Assembly: GCF_014633365.1 (NCBI RefSeq)
Contig: NC_068349.1
Location: 33,680,753 to 33,744,752, forward strand
Length of the DNA stretch: 64,000 bases
Reading direction: 5' to 3'
Source: Diospyros lotus
Lineage: Eukaryota; Streptophyta; Magnoliopsida; Ericales; Ebenaceae
In this document: positions 25,257 through 37,482 of the stretch, piece after piece
How positions within the stretch are numbered: the stretch's first letter is position 1
How the letters are laid out: each line of letters begins with the position of its first letter
Notes under the pieces: generated by a model
What the model saw: only the letters and a program-made list of their open reading frames with translations
The model's database searches: none
What the model was told of the DNA's origin: nothing
Translations under genes and position numbers: made by a program

Positions 25257-25893
25257 CAAATCATCTTTAAATTATCTAACAACCTCTATTTCTTCGATAA
25301 TAGGTAATGGTAGCACCCACGCTGTTTTTCCTCTCTTACTTATTTTGATGGAGATCGTAGCCTGTAACACAAATGAGATAGGTTCAAACAATCATAAATG
25401 TTTTTTTTTTTTCTCTTTGTTTTTAAAATTTTATTTTAGCCCACTCTTTAATTTATAGAGGCCGTCTTAACTCTTTAAGATAGACAAATGATTCTTGTAG
25501 TTAGAATTTTTATTTTAACTTATCTTATGTTTGGAATTAGTGGTAATTGGGATGTATTTGATGAACACATTAAGAATTTTTGTTGGACTGTGTTCCAATG
25601 TTAGGTTGCATGGAAATTGATACAATAAATATTTTCGATACGAATAAAAATGGGAAAATGATATTTTTTTTAAAATAAGAAACGAAAATGCGGATAAAGT
25701 GTAAATTAAAAAAAAATAGAGTTTTTTTGTAAATATAATTTTTAATATAAAAAATTATTCGAACATAATACAAATAAACATAAATAATAGATATAAGTTT
25801 CATAATAATTAATAGTCAATATCTTTTTCTATTAAAAATGGAAAATAATAGTTAATGATATTATTGTTGTAATTAATTTGAAAGTAAAATGAT
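25257..25893. other. Spacer between two solo-LTR-like elements
   Basis: 637 bp of AT-rich DNA separating copies 2 and 3. Nothing else recognised. Confidence 0.6.
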
Positions 25894-28800
25894 TGTAATA
25901 CCCCCATATCTATGTGAGGTCACCGTGTAATTTAGATGAATTTAAAATATCGAAAATGAGGTTTAAAAGTAAATAAATCGTCGAATCGAGCGAAGGGAGT
26001 TCCTCAGACCCTAGATAATTAAGAAAAATGATATAGCATCATCAAGTAATATAAGTTATGATTTCTGGTGATGAAAGAAATTGGATCGGGAACAGTTTTC
26101 GGTACAGCTGTTGATCGGGCTGAGAAAACCAAATAGACGAAAGAGACATCCAAAAAGTCAACGGAGCATATCAAGGACTAATATTTGATGTATAGAACAA
26201 CCCTTAAGTGATTTCGGGTTGAATCGAGTGGATTTAGGATCAAAACCATCAGTCGGGCCTAAATGTAATTTTCTGAATTTACCCGATGGAGGTCAAAATG
26301 GTAATTTTTTGGAAGTTTCAAGGGAGAAATGAGAAGTACTAATCTTGAGGGTCTTAGTGATGGTGCTGGGAAGATCAAGGGCTTGAGAATAAGGACCAAA
26401 ATGTAAAATGAACTTTCAAAGGGGCTAAAATACAATTTTTGAAAATCTGCCAAAGCATGGCAGATCTGGCCGCAGATTTGGCTAGAAAATTTAGAGATTT
26501 GGGCAACAAATCTCGTCAGGGCATGGCCAAGGGTAGTCTAGGAGGCGTGTGAGAGAAGGTATGGCCGAAAATTGGCCACGTGGGGGTCGGTTTTGGCCTA
26601 TAAATAGCAAAGGGTTTTGGCCGATTTTGAAGCACCAAATCGCTCGAGTTTGAGGGCGAATCGAGGGAAGCCAATAAGGGGCTTTTGATCCTTGAGGCAA
26701 GATGAGCGTTTCTGGTAAGTTTCATGAATTTTCGACATGTTTTGAGGGTGTTTCGAGGGCTGATCGGAAAAACGAGGCGAACCGTCGCACCGCACTTGTA
26801 ACTACCCGATTGGGGGGTTTTCCGGTGTCTTTTCGGTTGGAGGTCGGTGCCATTGTGATCGACTAGAAGTGGGCTTTCGATCGGTGTAAGAAAATCGGGC
26901 ATCAAAGCATTGCCGGTGACCGAAAAATTGAAAAAGACGACCGGCGCGTGACTGTCATGCGCCAACCAAATCATCCAGACCATGCGTCGTGCATGAGGAC
27001 GCATGAAGGCTCAGGTATTTTGGATTTTTTTTTATTTTTTTTTAAAAATTATTTTATGAATTATTATGTAAAAACATTTGAAAAAATAGTTGCGTAGATA
27101 ATTATTTTGGATTATTAGTGATAAGAAAACGGGAGAAAAATAGGAAAATATGAGAAAATTAAGAAGAAAATTGATGGATAGATATGATAAATAGGGTGTC
27201 TTGCGGCTTAAGGTGGAGTGACTCGTGCGAAGTTCGAGGAGGGCACGCAAGTCGAGGCGTGTCGCACTTTTCAAGGAAATTTGAGTTGCGTCTAAAGGTG
27301 AGTGGTTCTATTGAAAAACTTGTTGGTGGCATATGAATGGTTTACTATGAATGTTCATCCCTATGGCTAGGTTTATTGATGGTTTTACAAATGATTATTT
27401 ACGCCTATATTAGATTTCTTTCGGTAAATTGCATACATTGATGATGAAGGATTTTCGGAAGTGGTAGCCGCACGTTCCCTTCTTGCCTCTCTGAATGTAC
27501 CTGCAATGGAGACGGGGCTTGCTCCCCCGGTCGATCTCCGATGATTAAGTTAGTTTTTGATTTAGGGTTCCTTGTCCCCTTTTAAACTATGTTAATTGAT
27601 GGAAAGATCAGGAGAGTCTCCCACCTTCTTCGCTTACCTTTTCTCGGGATAGGGATCATGAGGGATCTTCGGGATCTTCCTCCCGCCTTCTTCGGGACTT
27701 TCCCGATAAGGGTTTCGCGATAGCCTCCGCCTCCGAGGAGTTCGGGATAACTGTTGCCTCCGTGATCTTCGGTGGGATAGCCTGTTCCCGAGATCTCGGG
27801 GGTTTCTCTATTGAGTGCTTATCTGATTGACGTGGCAATGCCTATCTGCTGTGTATCTTTTGACCGCTGTTAGGTATTCGTCTCGGCGTAATTATGGGAC
27901 CGAGGGCGTTCCCCTCATCAATTGAGATGTTGATTTTATGCATGTTATGATTTTTTAACATTGGCATGTTGTGTGGTCTATGTGGGACGTGAGTTGTAAT
28001 CCTGTGACATAACCCTTGAGTGATAGCACTCGGGATGCGTGCCAATGATTAATGCTATGTGACCCACTTGGGACGGGGTTGAGACGGACTTCACCCTACG
28101 GTACTCAAGTGGCGGGACTGAGAGTGGATACCACATCTGATTCCTTTGAGCAATAGCACTAATATCGAAGTGTCGTTGATTTCGGGGATAGTGCTGATGT
28201 GATACTCTTGGGGCTAGGGCTGCGTTGGGTTCTGGAATGCTTTTTGAGTAGGAGCGTAATGTCTAACAATGACAACGAGGTGATTCCCGGGTTCATATGT
28301 CGAGGTTGTCCCTCTTAAGCAGGATTGTGTTTGCCAATGGGTTGAGGTGGTCATGTCGCCTTTAGAAAGATTACATTTTCCCCGGTTAGGGCTAAGTGCT
28401 ATGTGGGATTCTCTTAGGCTGGGGCATGTTAGGATTTGTCGATTTTATATATGATTTTGCACATCTGCATGAAAATATTTTTGAACTCTCACTTAGATGA
28501 TTCAGCATCTAATTTGAACTATGTCCCTAGAATATTTAAACGTTCCAGGTGAAAGTAGTGACGCCAAGGGAAAGAATGTCGTCGAGATGTAGCTGATATG
28601 TTTAGTTTTCGTAAGTCCTTGTCTATAATTGCGATGTTAAGAGATTATGTAATATTTTGATATTTTCATGTGAAACATCGATTTGGTTATTGTAAAAGGA
28701 ATTGTCGATTATATATCATTGAGGTTTCGATCTTACTTCCGCTGATGTGATTGATAATATCTATCTTAGTCTATTAATTTTTTAAATTTTGATATGTTGA

Positions 28801-28939
28801 GAAGGTATAATCGGGATTGTCGAGAAATGAATATGATGGGGGTATGTATATCGAGAGACTTATGTTGTGTTGAAAAAAAATATATATATATTTTCGAAAT
28901 CTCGAGATAATGCACGTTCTGGGAAAACGGGGAGTTACA
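25894..28939 (+). mobile_element. Solo-LTR-like element, copy 3 (plus), TSD ATGAT
   Basis: Begins TGTAATACCCCC and ends GGGGAGTTACA; exact 5-bp TSD ATGAT at 25889-25893 and 28940-28944. Its end is the complement of the start of copy 2, so the two are inverted relative to each other. TATA box CTATAAATAG at 26598-26607 is about 705 bp from the 5' end. About 110 bp downstream is a donor-like GGTAAG (26713), which could start an intron in the long leader. The 162-codon frame on the opposite strand at 26516-27004 has no recognised domain and is regarded as chance. Confidence 0.8.
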
Positions 28940-28944
28940 ATGAT

Positions 28945-29822
28945 AATAAGTAAATTGAATTTAATAATTAAAAATAAAATAAGTAAAGGATGTGGGGTCC
29001 TAGGATGGGACGAGGGGAGATGCACGTGCACCTACACCTTCACTTACGCATTCATCTTGATCTGTTCTCTCTAGTATTTGCTTGTTGAGACGATGACTTC
29101 GGGATTTGACGACATGGCTCGATCTTTGGTGAGGGAACGATGATCTTTAGCGAGGAAGCAACAAGAAACAACAACGATCAGAAATGAGGGAACGATGAAG
29201 CAAGAGAACACCTGGAACAACAAGCTCTAATAATTGAGAGAGATAATTTCGGGATTTAGAAACAAAACACTAGAAGAAAAAGAAGAAGAAAACTGAAAAG
29301 AGAAGAAGCATCGAGGTTTGTGATCTTTATCGCCGGAAACACGTTTTCGATCATTTTTTATAATTTGCAAAATGACCCCAGAACATTTTGAAAATTACAA
29401 AAATAATACAAAAAAATGTTTCAAGCCATTTTTTCTGTTTTTGAAATGGGAAAATGTTTGAAAACACTAAAACTATGTCTCCAAAGCCCGTTTCCATGTT
29501 TTAGAATTATAATGTAGTGAATTTAAGTTTTATTATTCAATTTTATTATTTTTAAATAATGTAAAATATTATGTCAGACAACATAACGTTTGTCTGATGC
29601 AAGCAAACTTAGAGGAGGCGTGCCCCCCTCCCCCCACACCCATCCACCTTGCATGCCCGCATCGCCGGAGATCACCTCTCTTCAAATCATTAGTACAAAA
29701 TTTTAAATTAATTCCTTTTGGATCTTTATATAATTAATTATGTTTTTTAAATTCCTTTTGGATTTTTATGTATCCCGCTCCTTCAAAACATTCAAAAAGC
29801 TTCCTCTTTAACCTCTGTCTCT
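28945..29822. other. Upstream region of chromomethylase fragment
   Basis: AT-rich, then a C-rich patch at 29620-29670. Presumed promoter of the downstream gene; no TATA box is assigned with confidence. Confidence 0.45.
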
Positions 29823-29905
29823 ACTTCTTCTGTCCATTGATACTCTAGAGAGAGAGAGAGAGCAGCTCCACTTCTTCTGTCCATTGATATTCTAGAGAGA
29901 GAGAT
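29823..29905 (+). repeat. 47-bp tandem duplication in 5' leader
   Basis: The segment starting ACTTCTTCTGTCCATTGATA is repeated at offset 47 (29823 and 29870), each copy followed by a (GA)n run. It ends immediately before the ATG at 29907, so it sits in the probable 5' UTR or core promoter. Confidence 0.85.
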
Positions 29906-29906
29906 A

Positions 29907-32900
29907 ATGGGCAATGGAGGGAAGCGACGGTGGAGGCCGCAGGAGATCTCATCGTTCCAGTCCACTCGTTCACCGAAGAAGGCGAAGCACTCGCCGCAGA
30001 ACGAAGACGTCATGTTCTTCGGAAAACCGGTTCCAGCCGAGGAAGCAAGAAAGAGGTGGCCCCTTCGCTATCAATCCAAGGTCTATCTCATTGTTCTCGA
30101 AAATATGCTCCATTCTCGATCGAATGTGTAGATTCCGTTTCCATCGTGGTTTCTGGTTTTGCAGAGAAAGGCCAAGCCCGGAGCTTCATCTATGGCTTCG
30201 GACGAGTAATTGTTCATTTCTAAACTGAAGATTCAGTTTTATTTATTTCTGTATCTGATCGTTGCTTTGATTGTCTTCACTGTGTCTTGGTCTGCATGTA
30301 GCGCTGAGTCCAACGATAAATATGCTCTGCAAGCTAAGTGCCACTACACTCAAGCTGTTGTTGACGGTGTTCCTTTCAATCTTCTCGACGACGCTTACGT
30401 CAAAGTCATCTCTCTCTCTCTCTCTCTCTCTATACATATAATATATGTATATATATATATGTATGTGTTATATATCGGTGCCAGTATATGACTATTTATT
30501 TGTGTATGTGATTTTGCATGTGTATATGTTTAGATGTCTTTCACGATTGTCTCAAGCAGGGGTGCGGTTTTTCTTTCACAATCTTTGCAAAACCATTACT
30601 TCTTGATTACTGTCTTGCTTTCTCGATTGCTCGTGCTTTCTTGAACCAAAGCATCATTACTTCAAAATTCTCTAAATAGTGTAAAGGAAACAGACAGTTC
30701 CTCATGCTTGGTCAAGGTACAGGGTCATCGCCTATTTGGAAACCAACATACGGTGCTGACTGTCTGCATATCAATGCATTACCACGTACTTTATCGTCCA
30801 ATTCATTTCTTTTATAGAATGCACTCCCTAGGTCTCTATGCCCTGCTTTACAAGGTTTGTTGGTTGATCTGGAGGACTAAGCTCGAGATCCTTCTTGGCG
30901 TCATGTTGAATGAAGGTTCAAATCAATGGCGTTGTCAAGTAACATGCACCATCCTGCCTCTGGTGGAAAAGAGGAGTCAGTGTGTGCACTGATCAGCAAA
31001 AGAAGATTACTAGAAGATGGAAGACACTTTCTTAGAAATTCAACACTATCATACACTGATTTCACTAACCCCTTCGCAACCCTTTGAGGTGACGCCTGAC
31101 AAAAGCAAGGATTCAAACTTCATATTAAAACAGCCTTACAGAGCTTGGGTACTCTTTCACGATCACTTGGTGCCTATCATTGCTTCCTAGAGGACAAGTT
31201 ATTTAGGTCTACCATTATGTGCTCCTCAAGACTCTCCTCAACTTAGCAAGAGTGTTATGCACCCTCACAGAGTAACTTGGAGTCTAGAGTCCTTTGCCAA
31301 ACAGTTGTTGAGCTCCCTGAAAAGGAACAAGGTGATGTATTCACAGACACTCACCAGGACTTACCAGTTGCTTATTTTCACCAAAAAGCATTGTGGGGAT
31401 ATTAATGATGCTGCCTTAAGTGCTCTTGCAGCCACTTGGTGCCTATCGTTGGCTTATTACTTCATAGGGCCTCACTTAGTGAGGTCAACTTTGACATGCT
31501 TTTCTAGAGTTAATTTTATCTTTTATATTATCATTTTTACTCTCAATACGTCTCGTTGCATGTTGATGGGCTTTATTGAATAACTAGTCCAAACATTAGC
31601 AACTCTAAAATATTGAGTCACTAGTGAGGTTTGAATCAAAATCTTTTTCGTGCTTTGATACCATGTTGAATTATTAATCATCATATCTTCTAAAAGCTTA
31701 AGCTATTAAATATAGGGTTAATTTTTATCTTCTACAGTATCATTTTTGCTCTCAACAGGGACCATCCAACAAATGGCCAGATCTGATCTATTCTTTCAAG
31801 TGTTAACGTTTATAGCAGCATTGATGGTTATTCTAGATGGTTTGTACTTAGTCTGGCTTGGGGGTGGTTAGTTCATAATTGGTTCCTTTATAACTAAAAT
31901 TCATTCCAAAAGAAGGGTTGTCATCCAAATTGTTGTAAAATTTAAAATTTAAGCCATCATGTTGATGGAGTTTCCTTAAAGAATCCATGAGAAAGGTGGT
32001 GGCTTGTCTGGTATAATTTCAATGTAATTGCCTATTTGTTCTTGTGAATATGTTTTGGTATCCACCTATAATCCTCCACCCGTCTCATTGCAGTTTGTTA
32101 ACTACCTATTAAATTTATGTCCTAGATTTTTTATGATATTATTGTAACTAGACTTTAAAGTTGGGTGAGGATTCCTAGCAGCTGAAAGGTTGCAAGCTAC
32201 AAGTTTGTGGAAGTAAATGCAGGTGGTCTTTTTTGGGTGTGATTTTATTAGGGTGAAGAAGGAAAGCCTGATTTCATCGCCAAGATTGTGGAACTTTTTG
32301 AAACCATTGATGAAGAACTATATTTTACTGCTCAGTGGTTCTTTAGAGCTGAAGATACAGTAAGATAATTTATCTTTTGCTAACCCATTTTTACCAAATT
32401 TTACAAATATATTATTCACTAATCTTCATGTATTTGGATGTTTCAGGTAATCAAGCATCAATCAAATCTGATTGACAAACAAAGAGTGTTTTACTCAGAC
32501 TTAAGGGATGATAATCCTTTGACATGTATTGTGTCAAAAGTAAAAATTGTTCAACTTGGAGTAAATGTATGATCATTGTGCACCTTGTGTGTTGTTTCAA
32601 TTTTGTTATTGTTTTCCATGTTTCCTAATTTTCTTCTTTTTATAACAGATCAATTTAGGCAAAAAAGAGAAAGCAATTTTGTCTTCAGATTTGTATTGTG
32701 ATATGGCATATTCAGTGCCACACTTCTCATTTACAACTCTACACACAAATACTGGTTAGCATCTTTCCATAGAGGACTTGGATACAAAATTATCAGTCGT
32801 TTACAAAAAATTACTGTGTGAACCAAAAAGTAACCAATTGGATTTGAGGATGAGTTTGCCATTGTATGCAATTTGTTGAAGTTGACATTTAATTTTAGAT

Positions 32901-33637
32901 CAGTTCTCCTGATTGGTGATATTAACTCTAGGAAATTCAAAGACAGATAGTGAGGCATCCTCAATAAGTGATGCCAGTTCAAACAGTGCAGCTGAAGAGA
33001 GTGACTTAGATGCTGCAAAGTTGTCTCAAGTGTTCGGATTTCAAGTGTGTGACATGACCTTACTGGATTTGTATTCCGGATGTGGAGCCATGTCAACTGG
33101 ACTTTGCCTTGGTGCATCCTTATCCAATTTAAAACTAATCATGGTAAGCAAAAATTGTTTGTGAAAGGCATTTTTGAGAACTTCAGTTATGCCTATTTTC
33201 TTTGTTGATGTATATCTCATTTTTTGTGGTTGCACAGAGATGGGCTGTTGACACAAATTCTTATGCATGTAAAAGCCTTAAACAGAACCACCCTGAAGCA
33301 GTGGTAATATGCCTATTCATTTTATTACATGATGTTATTAGAAGCTTGTTCTTTTTATCATAGGTTGATCCTGAAATGATTTTAGGTAAGAAATGAAGCG
33401 GCACTAGACTTCCTATGTTTGCTTAAGGAGTGGGAAAAGCTTTGTAAAGAATTTCAATTGATTAGTTCTCAACAAAATGAAGATGTCAATTCTGAACAGA
33501 ACAACTTGGGGAATGAAGAGGATGATGATGTTGATGATGGCCCTTTGGTTCCTAAAGGGGAATTTGAAGTTGGAAAGTTGGTGGCTGTTTGTTATGGTGA
33601 TCCAAACAATGTTAAAAAACAAGGGTTGTACTTCAAG
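29907..33637 (+). pseudogene. CMT3: CMT3-like chromomethylase, 3' half missing
   Basis: Plant CHG DNA methyltransferase family, which reads H3K9me2 through BAH and chromodomains. Nine exons: 29907-30080, 30165-30205, 30302-30404, 32252-32359, 32447-32566, 32649-32754, 32932-33143, 33238-33303, 33386-33637. They join in frame to 394 codons without a stop. Seen: N-terminal VPAEEARKRWPLRYQSK, BAH domain (about residues 85-205; CHYTQAVVDGVPFNLLDDAYVK, YFTAQWFFRAEDT), methyltransferase motif [20 protein letters not shown] (about 260-275), and the start of the chromodomain FEVGKLVAVCYGDPNN. The last exon ends with a good donor, but no exon for the rest of the chromodomain, the PCQ catalytic motif IV or later motifs follows before 42.5 kb. 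Arabidopsis CMT3 has about 839 residues. Lacking the catalytic cysteine, the locus cannot encode an active enzyme; it is called a truncated copy despite its clean frame. Confidence 0.85.
31507..31757 (-). mobile_element. Decayed TRIM-like retroelement in intron 3
   Basis: A TG...CA segment at 31664-31757 has a partial copy at about 31507-31548 (shared GTTAATTTTATCTT...TATCATTTTTnCTCTCAA pattern). On the minus strand the sequence next to 31664 reads TGGTATCAAAGC, one mismatch from the initiator tRNA-Met primer-binding site. This fits a terminal-repeat retrotransposon in miniature, truncated on its left. No TSD could be verified. Confidence 0.4.
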
Positions 33638-33974
33638 GTAATTTTAATTATAACCTTGAATAGTGGCCTAGGAGTGTTAGCAAACATGATTGCAGATTGC
33701 CTTTTTCCATCCATAGCTTTTGTTGCCTTGGCTTAAATTTGAGGTCATAACTTATTGCAAAAAGTGAACTCACTTGTCTTTGATGCTTCATTACAACAGC
33801 TAGACTGTTGATTTGTTTTTATTCATACTTATAGTTTATCTCCCTTAGCAACTAAGTTATGTGGGAAAAGAAAAAGAGAAACAATTACTTTGTTTGTATT
33901 CATATGAACACAATAACAAGGTACATACTACATATATGGGGTGTGTATGCTATAAACATGTACTCAATTGTGAC

Positions 33975-34205
33975 AGGAGGAGGACAAAGAGACGCTCTTA
34001 TGAGGAGAGTTGATGAAATGGAACAATTAGTCAAAAAAAGAGGTAGAGATAGACCCAAGAAGACTTTGGGAGAGACATTAAAGTTTGATATGAAGTGTAT
34101 AGGCCTAAATAAAGATATAACAAAAGACAGAAATACATAGAAGTCTAGAATTCATGTAGCCGACCCCACATAGTGGGATAAAGGCTGGATATGTTGTTGT
34201 TGTTT
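33975..34205 (+). mobile_element. 5'-truncated RTE-type LINE, (TTG)n tail
   Basis: Encodes the C-terminal end of a LINE ORF: DALMRRVDEMEQ, then KKRGRDRPKKTLGETLKFDM and CIGLNKDITKDRNT, then a TAG stop and WKSRIHVADPT-like sequence. It finishes with the conserved 3' end ATGTAGCCGACCCCACATAG and a TTG-repeat tail, as in plant RTE LINEs. It lies just after the last chromomethylase exon, in the same orientation. A relative lies on the other strand at 43026-43146. Confidence 0.75.
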
Positions 34206-37175
34206 TGGATTTTCAAGAGAAATTTGTTGAAGTAAGTGTTTTTGGTTAAATAACTCAAGTGGGATTGAAAGGTTATCCAGTGGGGGAGTGGGTAACTGGT
34301 TGTGATTGTGGTTGTTGGACTGTTTGCTTCTCTACTCTTGTTTCTTTCTCTCTCCCCCATCTCTTGTTTTGTGTTGGAATGAGAATGCAAGAATGGCCCT
34401 TCTAACTTGAATTGACATTTTTGAATGATTTAATGGGTAGAGAATTGGCATTGAAGAAAAGGTGTCCCAGGCTCCTTGCTTTATGAGGGATGGGTGAGGG
34501 TTGTATTTGTATGCAATCTTCCCCTTGGTTTTGCAAAGAGACTCCTTACTTAACTAGAACCTCTGAACTTGTGATTAAAGAGAAGAAAACTTAGGGTTGC
34601 TACCAAGGCTTGCCTTCTAAATAGTTGCATTTAGTTTCTACTTATTTGTCGAGCCAAATGTGCATTGGATTTTAATTTCTTATGGGATTATCAATTGTGC
34701 CTTCATATAAATTTTTGCAATCTTATGGTGTTTTTTTATTATGTCCTTGTTTATGGTTGAAAATCAAATAATCAAAATGAGTATATTGGCAGTTAATGGA
34801 GGCCAATTTGAATGTGTGATAGACTAATTTAAATTGAACAAAAGCAGTTAGAAGGGATTAATGGAATTAATAAACTTATGAAATAGTATGCTTAGTATGT
34901 TGCCAGTGTAATTTGTCTATATGTAGATGAGTTGGGCAAAAAGATCTGAATCCAGTTGTTGGATACCATTAGTAAATAGTTGTTTTGCAAGCATCTTATT
35001 CAAAATGTATGTAATAAAAATGGACAAATTGTTCTATTGTTGGCAAGATTGTCTCCTGGTTGAACTTCTATGAATTATTCTTTGGCAATAATAAGCTATC
35101 ATAATTATAGTTTTCAACGTCCAGATCAACAAATTTGAGCTTCTGGTTCTCTGTTGTATAATTCTGGAGGTGGCTGAGTTTCAAAACTGAGAAGAGGTAT
35201 GTACCCTTAAATTATGTTGCACAATTTTAATTGGGAATTAGCTTTCTGACTTGGATACCATGTTGATTTTTCTTTTTAAGTTGAACAAGTCTTTAGCAAA
35301 AGAGACAATTGAAGATCAAGAAGAATAAGTCTGGATGTTCTTAAATATGAGTTATAGGGTTTTATAGGGGATCCTCCATAATTTGGGTGGTGGGTGGTGG
35401 TATTGAAGGCTGGCATAAAAAGTGTTCTTTATGCAGTTTTTAGACTTTTTGGTTAGTAGTAAAAGATTAGGGGGTGAGCATTTTGATTAATTTGATTGGT
35501 TTTTTACTGTCATGAAATTGAATTGTGAAATTGTTGACTATTTAGTACCAACTCTTTTATTAAAAATGTTAATCTAACCATATTAGTTGGAAATATTAAA
35601 TTGTCCAAACTGTACAAGAATAACTGAATTATTCAAAACAATTGGTGTTTTAGTGGCCATTCATTCATAATCATATTTATTTCATTCTCCATTTTACATT
35701 GTTCTATCCGAAATTCACATTTGAGTGGCCATTTCACTTTAAATACAGTCCTCTTAAGTGTATTTTTGTAAAAAAGAATATATTTTAGCCAGTAGAATTG
35801 AAATCAACTAACAGAATTTAATCAGTTTGGTTCGAAAGAGTCTTTTTCACCTCAGCTGCCCAAATGGAGAAGCTGGTGCACAAACAGCAATTTGTAGGGT
35901 CCTGATATACGTACATTGCATATAAACATAAGAATATATATATATATATATTTTCCTTTTGTTTCTTTCTTTTTCCACAAATCCTACTTCACAACACAAC
36001 AGTAGGGTTTCTTTTTCTATGCAATGTAACCATAATGACTGTAGAGGGCAAATTCTCACATGTAAACTGCTAACTTCTGTTTACAAAGAATAGTAAAAAT
36101 AGTGATACAACTAATTTTCTACAATGAGTAACAAATGGGACCAAATATGGTGTCTTTAAGCTCCCTGAAAGCAGAACCTGGAAAGTGAGAAGGAATATAA
36201 ATTAGCTGTGCAAGTCTATCTGTGAGTACAAGGGTAAAAAAATTGTAACAAAAAAGAAAAGGATGGAAAGAAACCAAAGAAAACATGATAAGAGATCTTC
36301 AAAACATGACAAGGCATATGATATAACTATGAATAGAGATTACTGTTCTTGTAAGGAAAACAAAAAGACCTCTTGGAAAGAATAGAGGGTTTGTGGATGC
36401 TCATTGAATTCTCTCTCTCACTCCCCCCCCCCCCCCCCCTCCCCCCAAGAATTTCTAGATTTTCTTTTGCTTCTCTATATTGTCTCCTCCTTGCCGCCTT
36501 CTTTCTGCCAAATTTCTCTATTCCATGTACTGTTATCTCCTGCACCATTCTCCCACCCATCAATATTTGCTCTTATTTGCAAGGGTTGTTTCTGTATGTA
36601 GCTTACCTTTACTTCGCAAAGAGGTTATTTCCACAAGTCAAACCATTACCAATTAGAAAGGAGCAACCTTACCATTACCAACGCTCACCCCTCTTCCCTT
36701 TTTATCAAAGAAAAAAAAATCTCTATTTGGCACTTGCAACTTCTCACTTGATCACTTATCTACCATGTGAAAGCAGGAAAACATTTTCCCCCACAAAGCT
36801 TTTAAGAAAAATCTCCTGATGCCCATGCCAAATCAAAAACTTAAAGAAAATAGAATCAAAATTAGGTGTACACACAGTATGGTTTCTGAAGAACTGCCAA
36901 GTCTATGATGGTCTTCATCTAAAATTCCAACTACTTGAGCTACTTGAATTAAAAATTTTAATATCACAACAACCATAAAGAAAGGGAATCAAGTCACAAA
37001 CAGGTAAACAAGCCTTCCAATTTGACATATGTTGATTGCCAGTATATTTTCATAGCTTGATAATAACTTGGAGATGTGGCTCTAAGACCAGAAAATCAAG
37101 TACCACCATACTCTGTTCAACTTTGAACAAGAATAATCCTTACAGATGCAAGCAAAGTACTTCCACGAGGCAACC
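34206..37175. other. Gene-poor stretch after chromomethylase fragment
   Basis: Scanned on both strands for the missing chromomethylase exons (chromodomain tryptophans, PCQ, ENV, QFRxRV motifs); none found. AT-rich, intron-like composition. Holds a 17-base C run at 36423-36439 inside a CT-rich patch; a 148-codon frame across it is low complexity. Confidence 0.55.
36423..36446. repeat. Poly(C) tract
   Basis: Seventeen consecutive C, one T, then six C, inside CT-rich sequence. Length may be inexact because homopolymers are error-prone. Confidence 0.9.
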
Positions 37176-37443
37176 TGTCAGCACCTTAGAGCTGACAAGG
37201 GTGGTTTAGGATTTTGATAAGAGAATCCTGAGAGAATTCGAGAAGAACAGAGAGAGAGAGAGAAATCAAATTCTTTCCATTTCATAATTTTTGTGGCTAA
37301 TGCCTCAATACATATATATAACCATCAGCTGAGCTGTATCTTTTGGAATGCACACTAGGAGATGCTGGCTGATAATTGCTTTGGTACACCTCCAAAGAAC
37401 CATACAGAATTTTATTGACTATCCTACCCTTAGTAATGTGACA
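37176..37443 (-). repeat. 3' LTR of gypsy element 1
   Basis: 268 bp, TGTCAGCACCTT to AATGTGACA on the plus strand. Pairs with 42221-42501, with (GA)n length variation near 37245-37262. Confidence 0.92.
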
Positions 37444-37482
37444 ATACCCTTTTCCTTTAAGACATTTATTGTCCTCAAGAAA

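Noticed and set aside
26516..27004. 162-codon open frame on the minus strand
   Set aside because: Lies entirely in the solo-LTR-like element, overlaps other open frames on the same strand in different registers, and shows no domain or conserved motif.
36373..36819. 148-codon open frame on the plus strand
   Set aside because: Depends on a poly(C)/CT tract; low-complexity Pro/Leu/Phe sequence with no neighbouring exon.
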